Both the position numbers and the translations under genes were made by a program. The notes below the pieces were generated by a model. It saw nothing but the letters and a program-made list of their open reading frames with translations. It made no database searches and was not told the origin of the DNA. DNA of 64,000 nt, taken from contig NC_058153.1 in assembly GCF_011075055.1 (NCBI RefSeq), positions 5,146,001 to 5,210,000 of the forward strand, in the 5' to 3' direction. Below, piece after piece: positions 11,426 to 23,051 of this stretch. Source of the stretch: Mangifera indica. Lineage: Eukaryota > Streptophyta > Magnoliopsida > Sapindales > Anacardiaceae. Within the stretch, counting starts at the first letter, position 1, and each line of letters opens with the position of its first letter.

Positions 11426-11807
11426 TGTTAGGTGCTCGGTTAAGGTGAGCTCTCACTCGGCCTCTGCCTCGTCGCGGAATGGTTCCTGACGTGAAGAAGC
11501 TCTCAAGGAGGTTACAATTCAATAATTATAGAGTATATTTTGGTGGAAAGATTAGTCTACTGTTTTTCATTAATCTCTCCTTTTTATACAGTTTTTGAGA
11601 AAGCTGAAAATAACTAAATAACACGTCTCCTACGAAACTGGGAAAATGCTGAAAGCTGAAAATAACTAAACAAAACGTCTCCTACGAAATTGGGAAAATG
11701 CTGAAAATGGCCATAGATCATGGCTGCAACAGAAAGCAATAACATAACAGAAATTAAAAAGGGTCATAACTGCAGAATAAGGGTGCTGAATTCTTGGCCA
11801 CGTAACA
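11426..11807 (-). repeat. LTR (5' LTR of the minus-strand Gypsy element)
   Basis: 382 bp with intact TGTTA...TAACA ends. It is followed by the GTGGG target-site duplication and then the original sHSP copy 2 3' UTR (CGTGCTCTAATTTCG). Confidence 0.93.
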
Positions 11808-12952
11808 GTGGGCGTGCTCTAATTTCGTGGCAATAAGATATAATTATGTGCTTAATTTTGAGATGGTTTCCGTTTTCTTTCTTGTTGTGTTTTGAGTTCA
11901 TCTTTCTTTCTGGAATCCACTGAAGATTTTCTTATGGATGTGTTTGCCTCTTTACTTCCTTGAAACCCACTCAATTTGAAGAAGGTTCATTCAAAGCTTT
12001 AACTTCTCTTCAACAACCACCTTTGGGGATTCTCACTTCCAAACTATTTCACTTACTAAAATCAAATAATTACCAATCAGTTCCCTTACAAGTGACAACT
12101 TAATTAACATCTGTGTTTAGTTCTTACTTGAAAGTGCATAGCCCTTAGATTGTGCTAAACACAATCACTTTCTCCTATGAAGCCTTTGACCCACACAATC
12201 CCATGCTCCGCCTCAAGTGGTGGAAAGAATAACTATTGCTTGCATGATAACTTTTCTTGTTAATTAAGTTGCCTTTGAAAGTAGAAGTGTAACTTAGTTG
12301 TAGATTTTCTGGTGTCTATGCTATTAGTAAAATCATAAAATTAAAATTTATATTATATAAAATTAATTAATTTGTATTAAGATTTAATTTTTTATATTTT
12401 TATATCGTGTATTTATATTATGAGATTTTCTTTTTAACTTAAGTTTTTAACTTTTTTATTTAAGTATTACTTAAGCAACTAGATTCGTCGTATCTTTGTT
12501 TCAAGTATAATTTTTAGGTTGTTAGGCTCGTTGTACTGTTATTCATATGCAACCTTATTCATATGCAACCATCTAGCTGTTAGGCATGTCGTACTTTTGT
12601 TTAAGTATAATCATCTAACTTGTTGGATTCATTGTTTTGTTGAGTATATTGTTATTTGTATCTAAAAATATTTTAAGGTTTAGATTGGGTGTTAGACTCT
12701 CTTATCTTAATTCAAGTGCAATCACTTAAGGTACTAAACCCTCTATACCCTTATTCAAGTATAATTATCTAAACTGTTATAGTCGTAGTATCTTTACTCA
12801 AATGTAATCATCTATATTGTTAGATTTGTTATTTAGTGTGCTCTAATATCACATCAGTTTGGTTGATATTTTGATATTATATCAGAAATATACCGAATAT
12901 TTTTAGGGTGTTAAATTCATCGTTTGATTTATATTTCGATGCTATATAAAAA

Positions 12953-13131
12953 CAATAAAACTATGTATACTTATTTTTGATACACAATTTGTGTACATAA
13001 ATGAGGTGTTATCATATGATTGAATATTTATTTATCATATGATGACATATTTTAAAATCAGTTAATTATATGATGATATATTATTCTGTATATAAATTAT
13101 GTACCAAAAGTAGATATACATAGCATTACTC
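12953..13131. mobile_element. ~180-bp MITE, copy 1
   Basis: The ends are inverted: AATAAAACTATGTATACTTA at the left, and the right end reads AGTAGATATACATAGCATTA. The interior is AT-rich with ATCATATGAT-type palindromes. Relatives lie at 13144 and 24586. Confidence 0.6.
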
Positions 13132-13143
13132 ATATAAAAAATA

Positions 13144-13314
13144 GAGCAATACTATGTGTATCTATTTTGGATACATAAATGTATACACATTCATATGTGT
13201 CATCATATGATTAGTTATTATTTTATTTTTAATTTAAAATCATATAATCACATGATGACATATATAAATGTGTATATATTTGTGTATCTAAAGTAGATAT
13301 ACATAGTTTTATTG
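13144..13314. mobile_element. ~170-bp MITE, copy 2
   Basis: Terminal inverted repeats GCAATACTATGTGTATCTAT and ..AGATATACATAGTTTTATTG. It sits 12 bp from the previous copy, so the two could mispair as a large inverted structure. Non-coding. Confidence 0.6.
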
Positions 13315-13865
13315 TAAAAAATATATTGGACCTTTATATATAAATATTGAAATTTATATTAAATAAAATTAATTAATTTATACGAAGGTTTAATTTTCTA
13401 TATTTATATATTTATTAGATATGAAATTTTTTTAGTTTTTATTTGAGTCCCTGACAAATTAACATTGATGTAATCTATAGCTTTCTATTAAAAAATCAAA
13501 CCAATTGACCTCGTACGCCTAATGTATTTAAACCCATTTAAGAGCCTATCAATCTTTCTAGGTTATCCATAAATCTACTCACCTCATGTTAATTGCAAAG
13601 GCTAATTCTAGCCTTGTACACATCATTAGATACATTGACCTGTCAACTGCAATTGAATAGGACATGGATGCCGTTTTCTTCTTTTTTTGGGGCATCGTTT
13701 GAACCTCTTTTGTTTCAACTTCAGTTAGAAATAAGACTCCCTCTCAATGCTAATTTCATTCTCAGAAATCAATTGGCAACTTTAAGATTCCTTATTTAAA
13801 ACTTAGAATAAATTAACATCTTGGATTTCTTTTATTTCATATATACTTTGGCAAGCACTAAATAA

Positions 13866-14387
13866 CATCATTGTTTTGATGCTAAGTTCAATTGCTTTGT
13901 TAAATTGTACCACCAAAGAGAATGGCATTCGAATTGAAGTTCACTCCCTCAAACTATATAAAAAGTTTTGACAACTAATCTAGTTTTATATATCAGTGAT
14001 TCCATTCCTCCTGGTACTTATATTAAATTCAAAATCATTTGTGACAAGAAAAAGAGAGATGTCGAGCGGCCTTTCACCTCCGTGATATGACCCTATAAAA
14101 CCCAAATGTCTTCTCAAGAAGAAGAAGAACAAGAAAGAAGTCGATTTAGGGCATAAGAGTGTGAGCTGCCTTTCTCATATTCATAGCAGGGTCAAAGGGA
14201 ATTAAAAATGTAAATGTTCTCTTGTAATGGCGAATATGGGTCAAGACAAGAAGCTTATTAGTATCGAAAGGCTGACAAGGAGGGAATGGGATAGTGAATA
14301 AAAGCTTTGTAAATGTTCTTATTTTCAAATCTTTTTCTGCAGCATAAGAATGGGTTAGTGATCTAAATTGCAGCAAAGTAATTTTTA
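13866..14387. other. Spacer left of the Mutator element
   Basis: No gene recognised. A minus-strand open frame at 14146-14409 (87 codons) shows no known motif and runs into the transposon end, so I do not call it. A short GAAGAAGAAGAAC tract lies near 14120. Confidence 0.5.
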
Positions 14388-14464
14388 GGGAAATTATAAA
14401 AATAGGCAAAATTAAGGGGGTCTAAGCAAAATTGCCCAAAAAATTCAAGTTTAAGCAAAAATGC

Positions 14465-15650
14465 CCAGGTTTTGTGAAATAATGAAACTGCCCTCATATA
14501 TAAACACAGCAAATTTCATCACTTCCCACGCACATTTTACTGTACAAATTCAAAGAAAATTCAAACTTTCCCCATTCCCACGGTCAAACCTCATTTCCAC
14601 CGATTTTGTTGCTTTTCGGCAACCGCAAATGGCAAAGAATGTTAGTATATCTCCCGTAATCTTGTTTGGATCAAGTTATTGCTCATATTGTTGAGATTTG
14701 ATTGAGATTTTTCGGTTTGAAATTTTAGGGTTTACGATTTGAACAATGCTTAAAATGTTTTGATTCTTGGTTGTTTTCGTTGAATTGATTGAGGGGTTTT
14801 GTGTTATACAACGTGTAGATTTGATTTATGTGAAAATCGGAGGCCGAAATGACCAAAATTTGGCCGAAAATGGCTGCCGAAAGGATCGGTAGTTTGACCG
14901 TGGGAACAGTGTTTCCCACGGTCAAACAATTTATCCCACAGTCAGCAGACATTGACCATGGGTTAGGGGGTAAAGTGGCTTTTTTAAAATATTGGGGTGT
15001 CGAAGAGAGTCCTTAGCGCACGTCGGGTTTTTCTGAAATTTCCCACGTGATCGTGGGTTTGGCAAAATTATGAAACTGCCCCTCTATATAAACACAGCAA
15101 AATTTCTTTTCTTCCCACGACAATATTTGCGATTTCACTGTGCAATTCAAAGAAAATTCCACTCTTCCACGGCAATCCCATGGTGAACCTCATTTCCGCT
15201 GATTTTCTTGCTTTCCGGCAACCGCAAATGGCAAAGAAGGTTAGTATATCTCCCGTAATCTTGTTTGGATCAAGTTATTGCTCATATTATTGAGATTTGA
15301 TTGAGATTTTTCGGTTTGAAATTTTAGGGTTTACGGTTTGAACAATGCTTAAAATGTTTTGATTCTTGGTTGTTTTCGTTGAATTGATTGAGGGGTTTTG
15401 TGTTATACAACGTGTAGATTTGATTTATACGAAAATCGGAAGCCGAAAATGGCTGTCGAAAGGATCGGCAGTCTGATTGTGGGAACAGCGTTTCCCACGG
15501 TAGCAGACGTTGACCATGGGTTAGGGGGGTAAAGTGGCTTTTTTGAAATGTTGGGGAGCCGGATGAGATTCGTTAAAACACAGTGAATTTTTTTGAAATT
15601 TATCATATAACAGTGGACTTTTCAATTAAGGAATTTTCATGAGGGGGTAA
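14465..15650 (+). repeat. ~600-bp direct duplication of ULP1-gene promoter and first exon
   Basis: Two copies (about 14465-15060 and 15064-15650) share a TATATAAA box (14497-14504; 15085-15092), an ATGGCAAAGAA start (14629; 15228), a GTTAGT splice donor and about 200 bp of following intron. The duplicated ATG positions are 599 bp apart. The left copy has AAT in place of AAG as the last exon codon. Either copy could serve as a promoter. Confidence 0.8.
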
Positions 15651-18600
15651 ATTGAGAATTTTTTTATCTAGGGTTTCTGATCGTGTAGTTTTTGAATTTT
15701 ATATCCGTTTTTTCTGTTTTAGGGTTTTTCCATAAGTAATTTTCAAATTTGAGATTCGAGTTTTCGAATTTTGATGCTTTTTGACACAATTTACGATGTA
15801 ATGATGTAATTTCAACTTAATATTTCCATTTTTTCGTTTATAGGATATATTGATTCGTGCTTTTGAATTTTAGTTGCGTTTTTTCGTATTTTGTCTTTTT
15901 ATGATATATCGATTCGTTTTTCTCAAATTTTTAAATGATTTTTTGGTTAGTGACATTCATAGGTATTTCAACTGATAGAGTTTGAATTTCAAATCCGTTT
16001 TTTTGATTTTCCCCGTGTTAGGATAAATCGACTCTTCTTTTCAAATTATCTAATGATTTTTCGATTTTTCACATTCTATGGTATTTTATCGTATAGATTT
16101 CGAATTTCATTTTCGTTTTTTCAAATTTCGTCGTTTCAACTTCTAGAATTCGAATTTCAGTTCCGTTTTTTTTAATTTTACCGTTTCAGGATATATCGAC
16201 TCGTATTGATTCATTTCTGATCAATTTTTTGATTATTAACATTAAAAGGTATTTCAATGTATAGAATTCGAATTTCAGTTTCGTTTTATCAAATTTCACC
16301 ATTTCAGGATATATCAACTCGTATTTTCAAGATTTTCGAATGATTTTTTTATTATCGTCACTTTAAGGTATTTCAAAGTATAGAATTCGAATTTTAATTT
16401 CGTTTTTTTCTAATTTCACCATTTCAAGATATATCGATTCGTATTTTCAAGATCTCTGCACGATTTTTCGATTATCGTCACTTTAAGGTATTTCAACGTA
16501 TAGAATTCGAATTTCAGTTTCGTTTTTTCAAATTTCACCATTTCAGGATATATCGATTCATATTTTCAAGATCTCTGAACGATTTTTCGATTATCGTCAC
16601 TTTAAGGTATTTCAACGTATAGAATTCGAATTTCAATTTTATTTTTTCGAATTTCACCATTTTAGGATATATCGATTTCATATTTTCAAGATCTCCGAAC
16701 GATTTTTTGATTATCATCACTTTAAGGTATTTCAACGTATAGAATTCGAATTTCAGTTCTGTTTTTTCGAATTTCACTATTTCAGGATATATCGATTTGT
16801 ATTTTCAAGATCTCCGAACGATTTTTCAGGATATATCGATTTTTTTATTGTTAACATTCTAGGGTATTTGAACGTATAAAACTCGAATTTCAGTTCTTAT
16901 TTGTTAAGTTTTGTCATTTTCTTTTTGATTATTTGGTATTTTTCATCTTTTTATGTTTTTTTCCACAAATACATTTGTTTACATATTTATTTTTATGAAT
17001 GTCTAACAAATTTTAAAATTGTTACAGGATATTTCTCGCAAAAGAAAACGGGTTGACAGCGAGCTGCGAATCTCCGACGAGTCCAGACACTTCCAGGCAG
17101 ATGCGATATGTCATGCACAGCATACTGCATTATCTTGAATTACTTCTACATTGACCCCAGATCAGCTACGACTATTTGAGAAGACATGTTTCGGGTATCT
17201 TCTTCGTTTACCCGAAACCAAATTCTCTGGAATATTGGTTCATGCATTTCTACTCCGACAGCTACATCGACCCTTTGCCAGAGATGAGTTTTGGTTCAGG
17301 GTTAGTGGGGTTGATGTGAGATTTAGCCCGTTTGAGTTTGCGCTGGTGACAGGTCTTTCGTTTAGTCGACGGACTGATGTTTCTTTATATATGTCTCGCT
17401 CCTCCGAAAATAGGATCAGGGATACTTACTTTCGAGGTTTTCGACGGTGCAGTATCACGACATAAAGCGTGTTTTCTTGTCGAGGCCATGGGGGGATGAC
17501 GATATTGACGCTGTTAAGATGGCGTTGTTGTATGTTCTTCATATGGTTTTGTTAGGGAATGATCGACAAAAGAAGGTGTCCACAGATTATTTACAGTTAG
17601 TTGATTATTTGGACGGGTTTAATTCCTACCCCTGGGGCGTTGCTGTGTGGCAGATGACATACGATTCTATGTCACAGGCAAACGAGAGAGTGTGTTTCGG
17701 ATGGATACCTGAAATTCGTAAATACGACCTCTATGGATTTCCTTTCGCATTTCAGGTAAGTTTTATAATATTATATATATAATATATTAATTTACAAAAA
17801 ATATAAATTGATTTATTTAAATCGTAAATGATTATATTGCAGTATTGGATATATGAGACGTTGGAGACCTTGCACGACTGGGTTGATCTTATTGATAACT
17901 ATACGTTTCCACGGATGTTTAGGTGGCGTACGAGGGACGTTCCTAGTTTATCTATACGTCTCCACGGATCTTATTGTAAATATACGTCTCCACGGATATA
18001 TTACAATATCGTTATATATAAAATGTCACTGAATAGATTTAATATTACTATTATCTTAGGGTAGTCGACAGGATGGGGCACCGGTTGACCCTTCGGTGCC
18101 TTCACCCATCCGACCTGAGGTATGTCACTTATCAATAGAACTTAATTTTTAATACTGTTTTGTTATCGATTAATTCATTTTATATATTTGTATAGGGTCT
18201 TCGTCATGAAAGCCAACCGATCGGATCTCCTATCGCTTTAGATCCTCCGCTAGAGGTATGAAAATTATTGTTCATATTATATTTTATATGAAAAATCATT
18301 TACCATTTTTTCCTTTTGATGCATATAGGAAATCGACATTGATATATCATCGATCGAGGGTTATCTCCGAACACCTTCCTCGGAAGTCCAGGTTATGAGG
18401 ATTTAAGAAATATCATTGATCAATATATATATAATATATTATATATATTTTTAATGATGTTTTGTCTCTTTTTCAGGACGAGCAACTATGGTTACTTGTT
18501 GATATCTCGAGCTTGACCAAAAAGCTTGTGGATATTAGTTCACAGGAGGAGGACTTCCAGGAGGATGTTTCTGAGACCGTCCACATTGAGGTTTGTCAAT

Positions 18601-19876
18601 TATAATTAATAAATAAATATAATTGACAAATATATGCCACTAAGATGTTTTTATATATAATTATGCAGTCTGTCGAGAGAGCACGTGTTGTGGACTTGAC
18701 CGTGATTCAGGATTCTCTAGCTAAACCTCCTCCCGCATACATGGAGAAGGTAATATAAATCGAATAATGTGTATGATTTTGTAGAATGAAATAATGAATT
18801 AATAGTTTTTTGTATCATGCAGTTAGTTCGTACAGCACGTGGTTGATCGTCCAGAAGGGTCCGCTAGTTCGCACCCCATATACAAATCCACTAAGAGGGA
18901 GGGCGAAACGGTAACTCACGACGATTCCATCCTCTACGTCAGAGCGTGAGGAATCTTTTGTCAAATGGTATACCAGAGTTGCGGCTTCTGACACACATGA
19001 TGTCTACTTCATAGGATCGAAATCGAATGACAGCTTTTGGAGGCTTGGTGTAGAGTTGCGCGAGTGGTTGACCGACGATGTGAGTTGTCTATACTATATA
19101 ATTTGGTAAAAAATTTGATATATTTATTAATAACTAACACGTGAACTTGTTTATACCATTTTAGCATGTGGATTCTTTTTTGGCTTTATTACGTTGGCAC
19201 CAGGACGAGCACCGTGCAATTGTTTTCCAGCGTTGGATGACTGCCCACACATTCTTCGGAGGTCATATTGAGATGGCTTGAAAGAGTTGGTAGACCACAC
19301 CGATTGACGAGTTTGAGTTTTCGGGGCTCTTCACGAGGATGGTTGAGGTAGCATATACCCCGGGATTGTTGTACAAACTATGGGGGATAGTCGATCAGGT
19401 ATAGTATATATATATTTCTATTACATTGAATTGGTTGACGACAACGATAATTAACTAAAATTTGTCATTGTTTATAGGTTTACATCCCTATAAACTTCAA
19501 CAACTCACATTGGGTCGTCGGAGTTATAGATTTTCGTGAGTGATCGATTACGGTATACGATTCGGAGGTATCATATTCGGGGAATATGGGTTCTCTTAAG
19601 TAGCGCATGCGACTGTATTTGACATTTATTCCCACGTTATTAGACGCAACGAGTTTTTGGATAGCTTCTGGGAAGACTTCATGACGTGATTCCCTCGTTT
19701 TGTATCGAGCGACGGATGTCCCTCAGCAGGGATTGGGCTCCAGTGACTGTGGCGTGTTTATGTTATGTTTTTTTGAGTGCTTGGCATTGTCACGGAGCTA
19801 CGATTTTCCCCGAGAGTCGACTACCTCTATGCGTCGACATTTAGCGTCGCAGTTATATTTTAACTGTATTAAGTAG
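15228..19876 (+). pseudogene. DUF1985 / ULP1-like cysteine protease (C48) gene, decayed
   Basis: The probable first exon, ATGGCAAAGAAG, is followed by an intron that contains the 119-bp repeat array. Exon 2 (about 17029-17755) encodes a basic KRKRV stretch and a DUF1985-like domain (TPDQLRLFEKTCFGYLLRLP...). Exon 3 starts at 17843, and small exons follow around 18058-18119, 18197-18256, 18329-18392, 18477-18591 and 18667-18749. Later coding blocks include EESFVKWYTRVAASDTHDVY near 18945. The last exon (19478-19876) is the peptidase: His in NNSHWVVG, Asp in VYDSE and Cys in SSDCGVF form the C48 triad. Breaks: TGA before the DUF1985 block near 17137, a frameshift near 17440, two stops near 19280, and three in-frame stops in the last exon with its frame otherwise kept. 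The captured gene would have been a SUMO/ubiquitin-like-protein protease. It is now dead. Confidence 0.85.
15700..16860 (+). repeat. Left array of ~119-bp tandem repeats
   Basis: TAGAATTCGAATTTCAGTT-type blocks recur at 16262, 16381, 16501, 16620 and 16740, a period of 119-120 bp. Each unit also has AGGATATATCGATTCGTATT and CTTTAAGGTATTTCAA. Units become more degenerate toward 15700. The array lies in the first intron of the ULP1-like gene and is the inverse complement of the right array. Confidence 0.9.
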
Positions 19877-19920
19877 CTCACGGATGTATATTTAGTTACC
19901 TCGTTGTTTGTTTATCGTTC

Positions 19921-21991
19921 TTCATATGTTCGTATGTATATATTTATTGTATGTGCATATGTGTACGATGTATTTTATCTGTCATTATATATAGATATGT
20001 ATTTGATTTCATTCTATATGTGATTTGAGTGATGTATCGTAAAACGGTGAAATTCAAATTCTAAAAGTTGAAATACCCTAGAATGGTAATAATCAAAAAA
20101 TTCTTCAAAAATCTGAAAAATACGAGTCGATATATCGTAAAATGATGAAATTCAAAAAAACGAAACTGAAATTCGAATTCTAAAAGTTGAAATACCCTAG
20201 AATGGTAACAATCGAAAAATTCTTCAAAAATCTGAAAAATACAAATCAATCTATCGTATAACGGTGAAATTCAAAAAAATAGAATTGAAATTCGAATTCT
20301 AAAAGTTGAAATACCCTAGAATGGCAACAATCGAAAAATTCTTCGAAAATTTGAAAAATACGAGTCGATCTATCGTAAAACGGTGAAATTTGAAAAAACG
20401 AAACTGAAATTCGAATTCTAAAAGTTGAAATACCCTAGAATGGCAACAATCGAAAAATTCTTCGAAAATCTGAAAAATACAAATCGATCTATCGTAAAAC
20501 GGTGAAATTCAAAAAAATGGAACTGAAATTCGAATTCTAAAAGTTGAAATACCCTAGAATGGCAACAATCAAAAAATTCTTTAGAAATCTGAAAAATACG
20601 AGTCGATCTATCGTAAAACGGTGAAATTCGAAAAAACGAAACTAAAATTTGAATTTTAAAAGTTGAAAAACCCTAAAATGGCAACAATCGAAAAATTCTT
20701 TGAAAATCTGAAAAATACGAATCGATATCTCGTAAAACGTCAAATTTTGAAAAAACGAAATTCAAATTCAAATTCTAAAAATTGAAAAACCCTAAAATGG
20801 TAACAATCGAAAAATTCTTCAGAAATCTGAAAAATACGAATCAATATATCAAAATACCCCCCAAATTTTAATAACATTTCGTTTGACCCCTCAATTATAT
20901 ATTCCTAAAATTTCATTGAGAAATTTATAATACCCTTATAATATTTAATATCATAATACCTTTCATATGTTCGTATGTATATATTTATTGTATGTGCATA
21001 TGTGTACGATATATTTTATCTGTCATTATATATAGATATGCATTTGATTTCATTCTATATGTGATTTGAGTGATCGTAAAACAGTGAAATTCGAATTCTA
21101 AAAGTTGAAATACCCTAAAATGGCAATAATCGAAAAATTCTTCAGAAATCTGAAAAATTCGAATCGATATATCATAAAACGGTAAAATTTGAAAAAACGA
21201 AACTGAAATTCGAATTCTAAAAGTTGAACTACCCTAGAATGGCAACAATCGAAAAATTCTTCGAAATCTAAAAAATACGAGTCGATCTATCGTATAACGG
21301 TGAAATTCAAAAAAATGAAACTGAAATTCGAATTCTAAAAGTTGAAGTACCCTAGAATGGCAACAATCGAAAAATTCTTCGGAAATCTGAAAAATATGAG
21401 TCGATCTATCGTAAAACGGTGAAATTCGAAAAAACGAAACTGAAATTCGAATTCTAAAAGTTGAAATACCCTAGAATGGCAACAATCGAAAAATTCTTCA
21501 AAAATCTGAAAAATACAAATCGATCTATCGTAAAATGGTGAAATTCGAAAAAATGGAACTGAAATTCGAATTCTAAAAGTTGAAATACCCTAGAATGACA
21601 ACAATCAAAAAATTCTTTAGAAATCTGAAAAATACGAGTTGATCTATCGTAAAATGATAAAATTTGAAAAAACGAAATTAAAATTCGAATTTTAAAAGTT
21701 AAAAAACCCTAGAATGGCAACAATCGAAAAATTCTTTGAAAATCTGAAAAATACGAATCGATATCTCGTAAAACGATAAAATTCGAAAAAACGAAACTAA
21801 AATTCGAATTCTAAAAATTGAAAAACCCTAAAATGATAACAATCGAAAAATTTTTCAGAAATCTAAAAAATACGAATCAATATATCAAAATACCCCCCAA
21901 ATTTTAATAATATTTCGTTTGACCCTCAATTATCTATTCCTAAAATTTCATTGAAAAATTTATAATACCCTTATAATATTTAATATCATAA
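19921..21991 (-). repeat. Right array of ~119-bp repeats, itself duplicated (1041-bp unit)
   Basis: GAAATTCGAATTCTAAAAGT-type blocks recur every ~119 bp (for example 20168, 20288, 20407, 20526, and again 21326, 21445, 21564). They are the reverse complement of the left-array units. The whole arm is duplicated head to tail: TTCATATGTTCGTATGTATA occurs at 19921 and 20962, and both copies finish with the TACCCCCCAAATTTTAATAA tail near 20858 and 21890. Confidence 0.9.
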
Positions 21992-22211
21992 CATCTCCTA
22001 ATTTTAATAAAATTTCATTTAACCTCTCTTAATAAATAAAGAGGTTTATATAAATGAAAAAAAAAAGATAATTTTAACGTTTTAGAAAACCATAAACATT
22101 TTTGTTTAAGAATAATAAATTTGGTCATTTTTACTTAAAAATAGTAACTTTAAACATTTTTATTTAGTAGAAAGGTATTTTGGCCATTTTTGATAATTTC
22201 CCTAATTTTTA

Positions 22212-22471
22212 ATTGATATAATTTTGCCCGTTGGGTAAATTAATTATGAATATTAAATAAACTTGGGAGAACAACAATTTAAAAAGAAAAAATTCCGAAA
22301 TATAGGCTTCATTGATAATATTTACTATGCACATCCACAAGAAAATCCTCACTGCATCCCAGAACAAAACAAAACATTATAAACTCAAACACAACAACAA
22401 AGAAAACGTAAGCCATCTCAAAAACCCACAATTTTATCTTATTGCCTGAAAACACGCCCACTTCAAATTCT
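22212..22471 (-). other. 3' UTR of sHSP copy 3
   Basis: About 260 bp between the Mutator element and the sHSP stop. On the minus strand it matches the copy 1 3' UTR (GAAGTGGGCGTG, CTTATGGATGTG.., AATATTATCAATGAAGCC), so the transposon landed just beyond the gene's transcript end. Confidence 0.65.
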
Positions 22472-22945
22472 TCAAGCAATCTTAACTTCAATAGTCTTGG
22501 GCTTCTTGGGCTCGGGAGGTGGCATTTTCTCCACGGTAACAGTCAACACTCCGTCCTGACAAACGGCCGAAATGGCGTCGGTATTTGCATTCTCAGGCAG
22601 CACGAATTTCCTCATAAACTTGCCGACCCTCCTCTCCATTCTCACATACTTGGCCCCTTCTTTCTCTTCCTCCCGCTTCCTCTCTCCACTTATGAGCAGC
22701 ACATTGTCGTCCTCCACCTGCACCTTGATATCCCCTGACTTCAACCCCGGCATGTCCACTATGAACACGTACGAGTTGGGATACTCCTTCACGTCAGCCG
22801 GCGTCGCCGCCATTGCCTTGGCGTCCCTCACGTAGGTCCGCGTCGGAGCGTTGGACGGCTTGTCGGCGTCGTGCTCGGTCGCATCTATCAGGTGTTGCAG
22901 AGTCGACAAGAGGGGATCGTCTAAAGCCATGATCCTGAAATCCAT
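22472..22945 (-). CDS. Cytosolic class II small heat-shock protein, copy 3 (157 aa)
   Basis: Intact intronless gene on the minus strand with class II N-terminus ([18 protein letters not shown]), alpha-crystallin domain at about residues 46-141 and a C-terminal IEV motif. It carries [13 protein letters not shown] in the variable linker and KMPPPEP near the C-terminus, but the chaperone domain is almost identical to copies 1 and 2. Its role is the same cytosolic holdase function. About 250 bp of promoter is conserved with copies 1 and 2. It lies in opposite orientation to them, separated by the Mutator element, so the cluster arose by a direct duplication plus an inverted one. Confidence 0.95.
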   Translation of the reverse strand: MDFRIMALDDPLLSTLQHLIDATEHDADKPSNAPTRTYVRDAKAMAATPADVKEYPNSYVFIVDMPGLKSGDIKVQVEDDNVLLISGERKREEEKEGAKYVRMERRVGKFMRKFVLPENANTDAISAVCQDGVLTVTVEKMPPPEPKKPKTIEVKIA

Positions 22946-23051
22946 ATCGATGAGACAATTTTTTTGCGTATGCGGAAGATTTTATTTTACTTTCAAGAGA
23001 AGATGAAGCTTTTGAATTTCTTTGTGATGAAATGGGAGGAGGCAGTCTGTA

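Larger units (their letters stand above)
6773..11807 (-). mobile_element. Old Ty3/Gypsy LTR retrotransposon, complete but coding-dead
   Basis: Two direct LTRs (6773-7153 and 11426-11807) bound a minus-strand gag-pol. The 5-bp target-site duplication GTGGG lies at 6768-6772 and 11808-11812, and the empty-site sequence survives in the paralogous copy at 857. By hand I count nine substitutions and one indel between the LTRs, so insertion is old compared with the element at 51861. The order protease, RT, RNase H, integrase puts it in Ty3/Gypsy. It is inserted antisense to sHSP copy 2, in that gene's 3' UTR. Confidence 0.95.
11808..13865. repeat. 3' part of duplicated sHSP block, copy 2
   Basis: Displaced 3' UTR and downstream spacer of sHSP copy 2, homologous to 857-3106. 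It contains two MITEs (12953 and 13144) that copy 1 lacks. No gene is supported here. Confidence 0.75.
14388..22202 (+). mobile_element. Mutator-superfamily element carrying a ULP1-like gene
   Basis: Terminal inverted repeats: GGGAAATTATAAAAATAGGC at 14388, and at the right end the reverse complement reads GGGAAATTATCAAAAATGGC. Perfect 9-bp target-site duplication TAATTTTTA at 14379-14387 and 22203-22211; 9 bp is diagnostic for Mutator-like elements. The 7.8 kb interior has a duplicated promoter/first-exon unit, an array of ~119-bp repeats, a decayed DUF1985/ULP1 protease gene, and an inverted array of the same repeats. No MURA transposase was seen, so it would need transposase in trans. ULP-like genes carried by Mutator elements (Kaonashi type) are known from Arabidopsis; assigning this element to that group is inference. 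Confidence 0.88.

Noticed and set aside
14146..14409. 87-codon minus-strand frame
   Set aside because: No motif, and it starts inside the Mutator element terminus, so it cannot be an old host gene.
16535..16777. Repetitive minus-strand frame (KYLKVMIIKKSFGDLENM)
   Set aside because: It arises from the 119-bp repeat array whose unit length is close to a multiple of three; stops appear in neighbouring units.
15700..16860. CRISPR-like regular repeats
   Set aside because: The units are contiguous ~119-bp tandem repeats without unique spacers, in a plant nuclear transposon.
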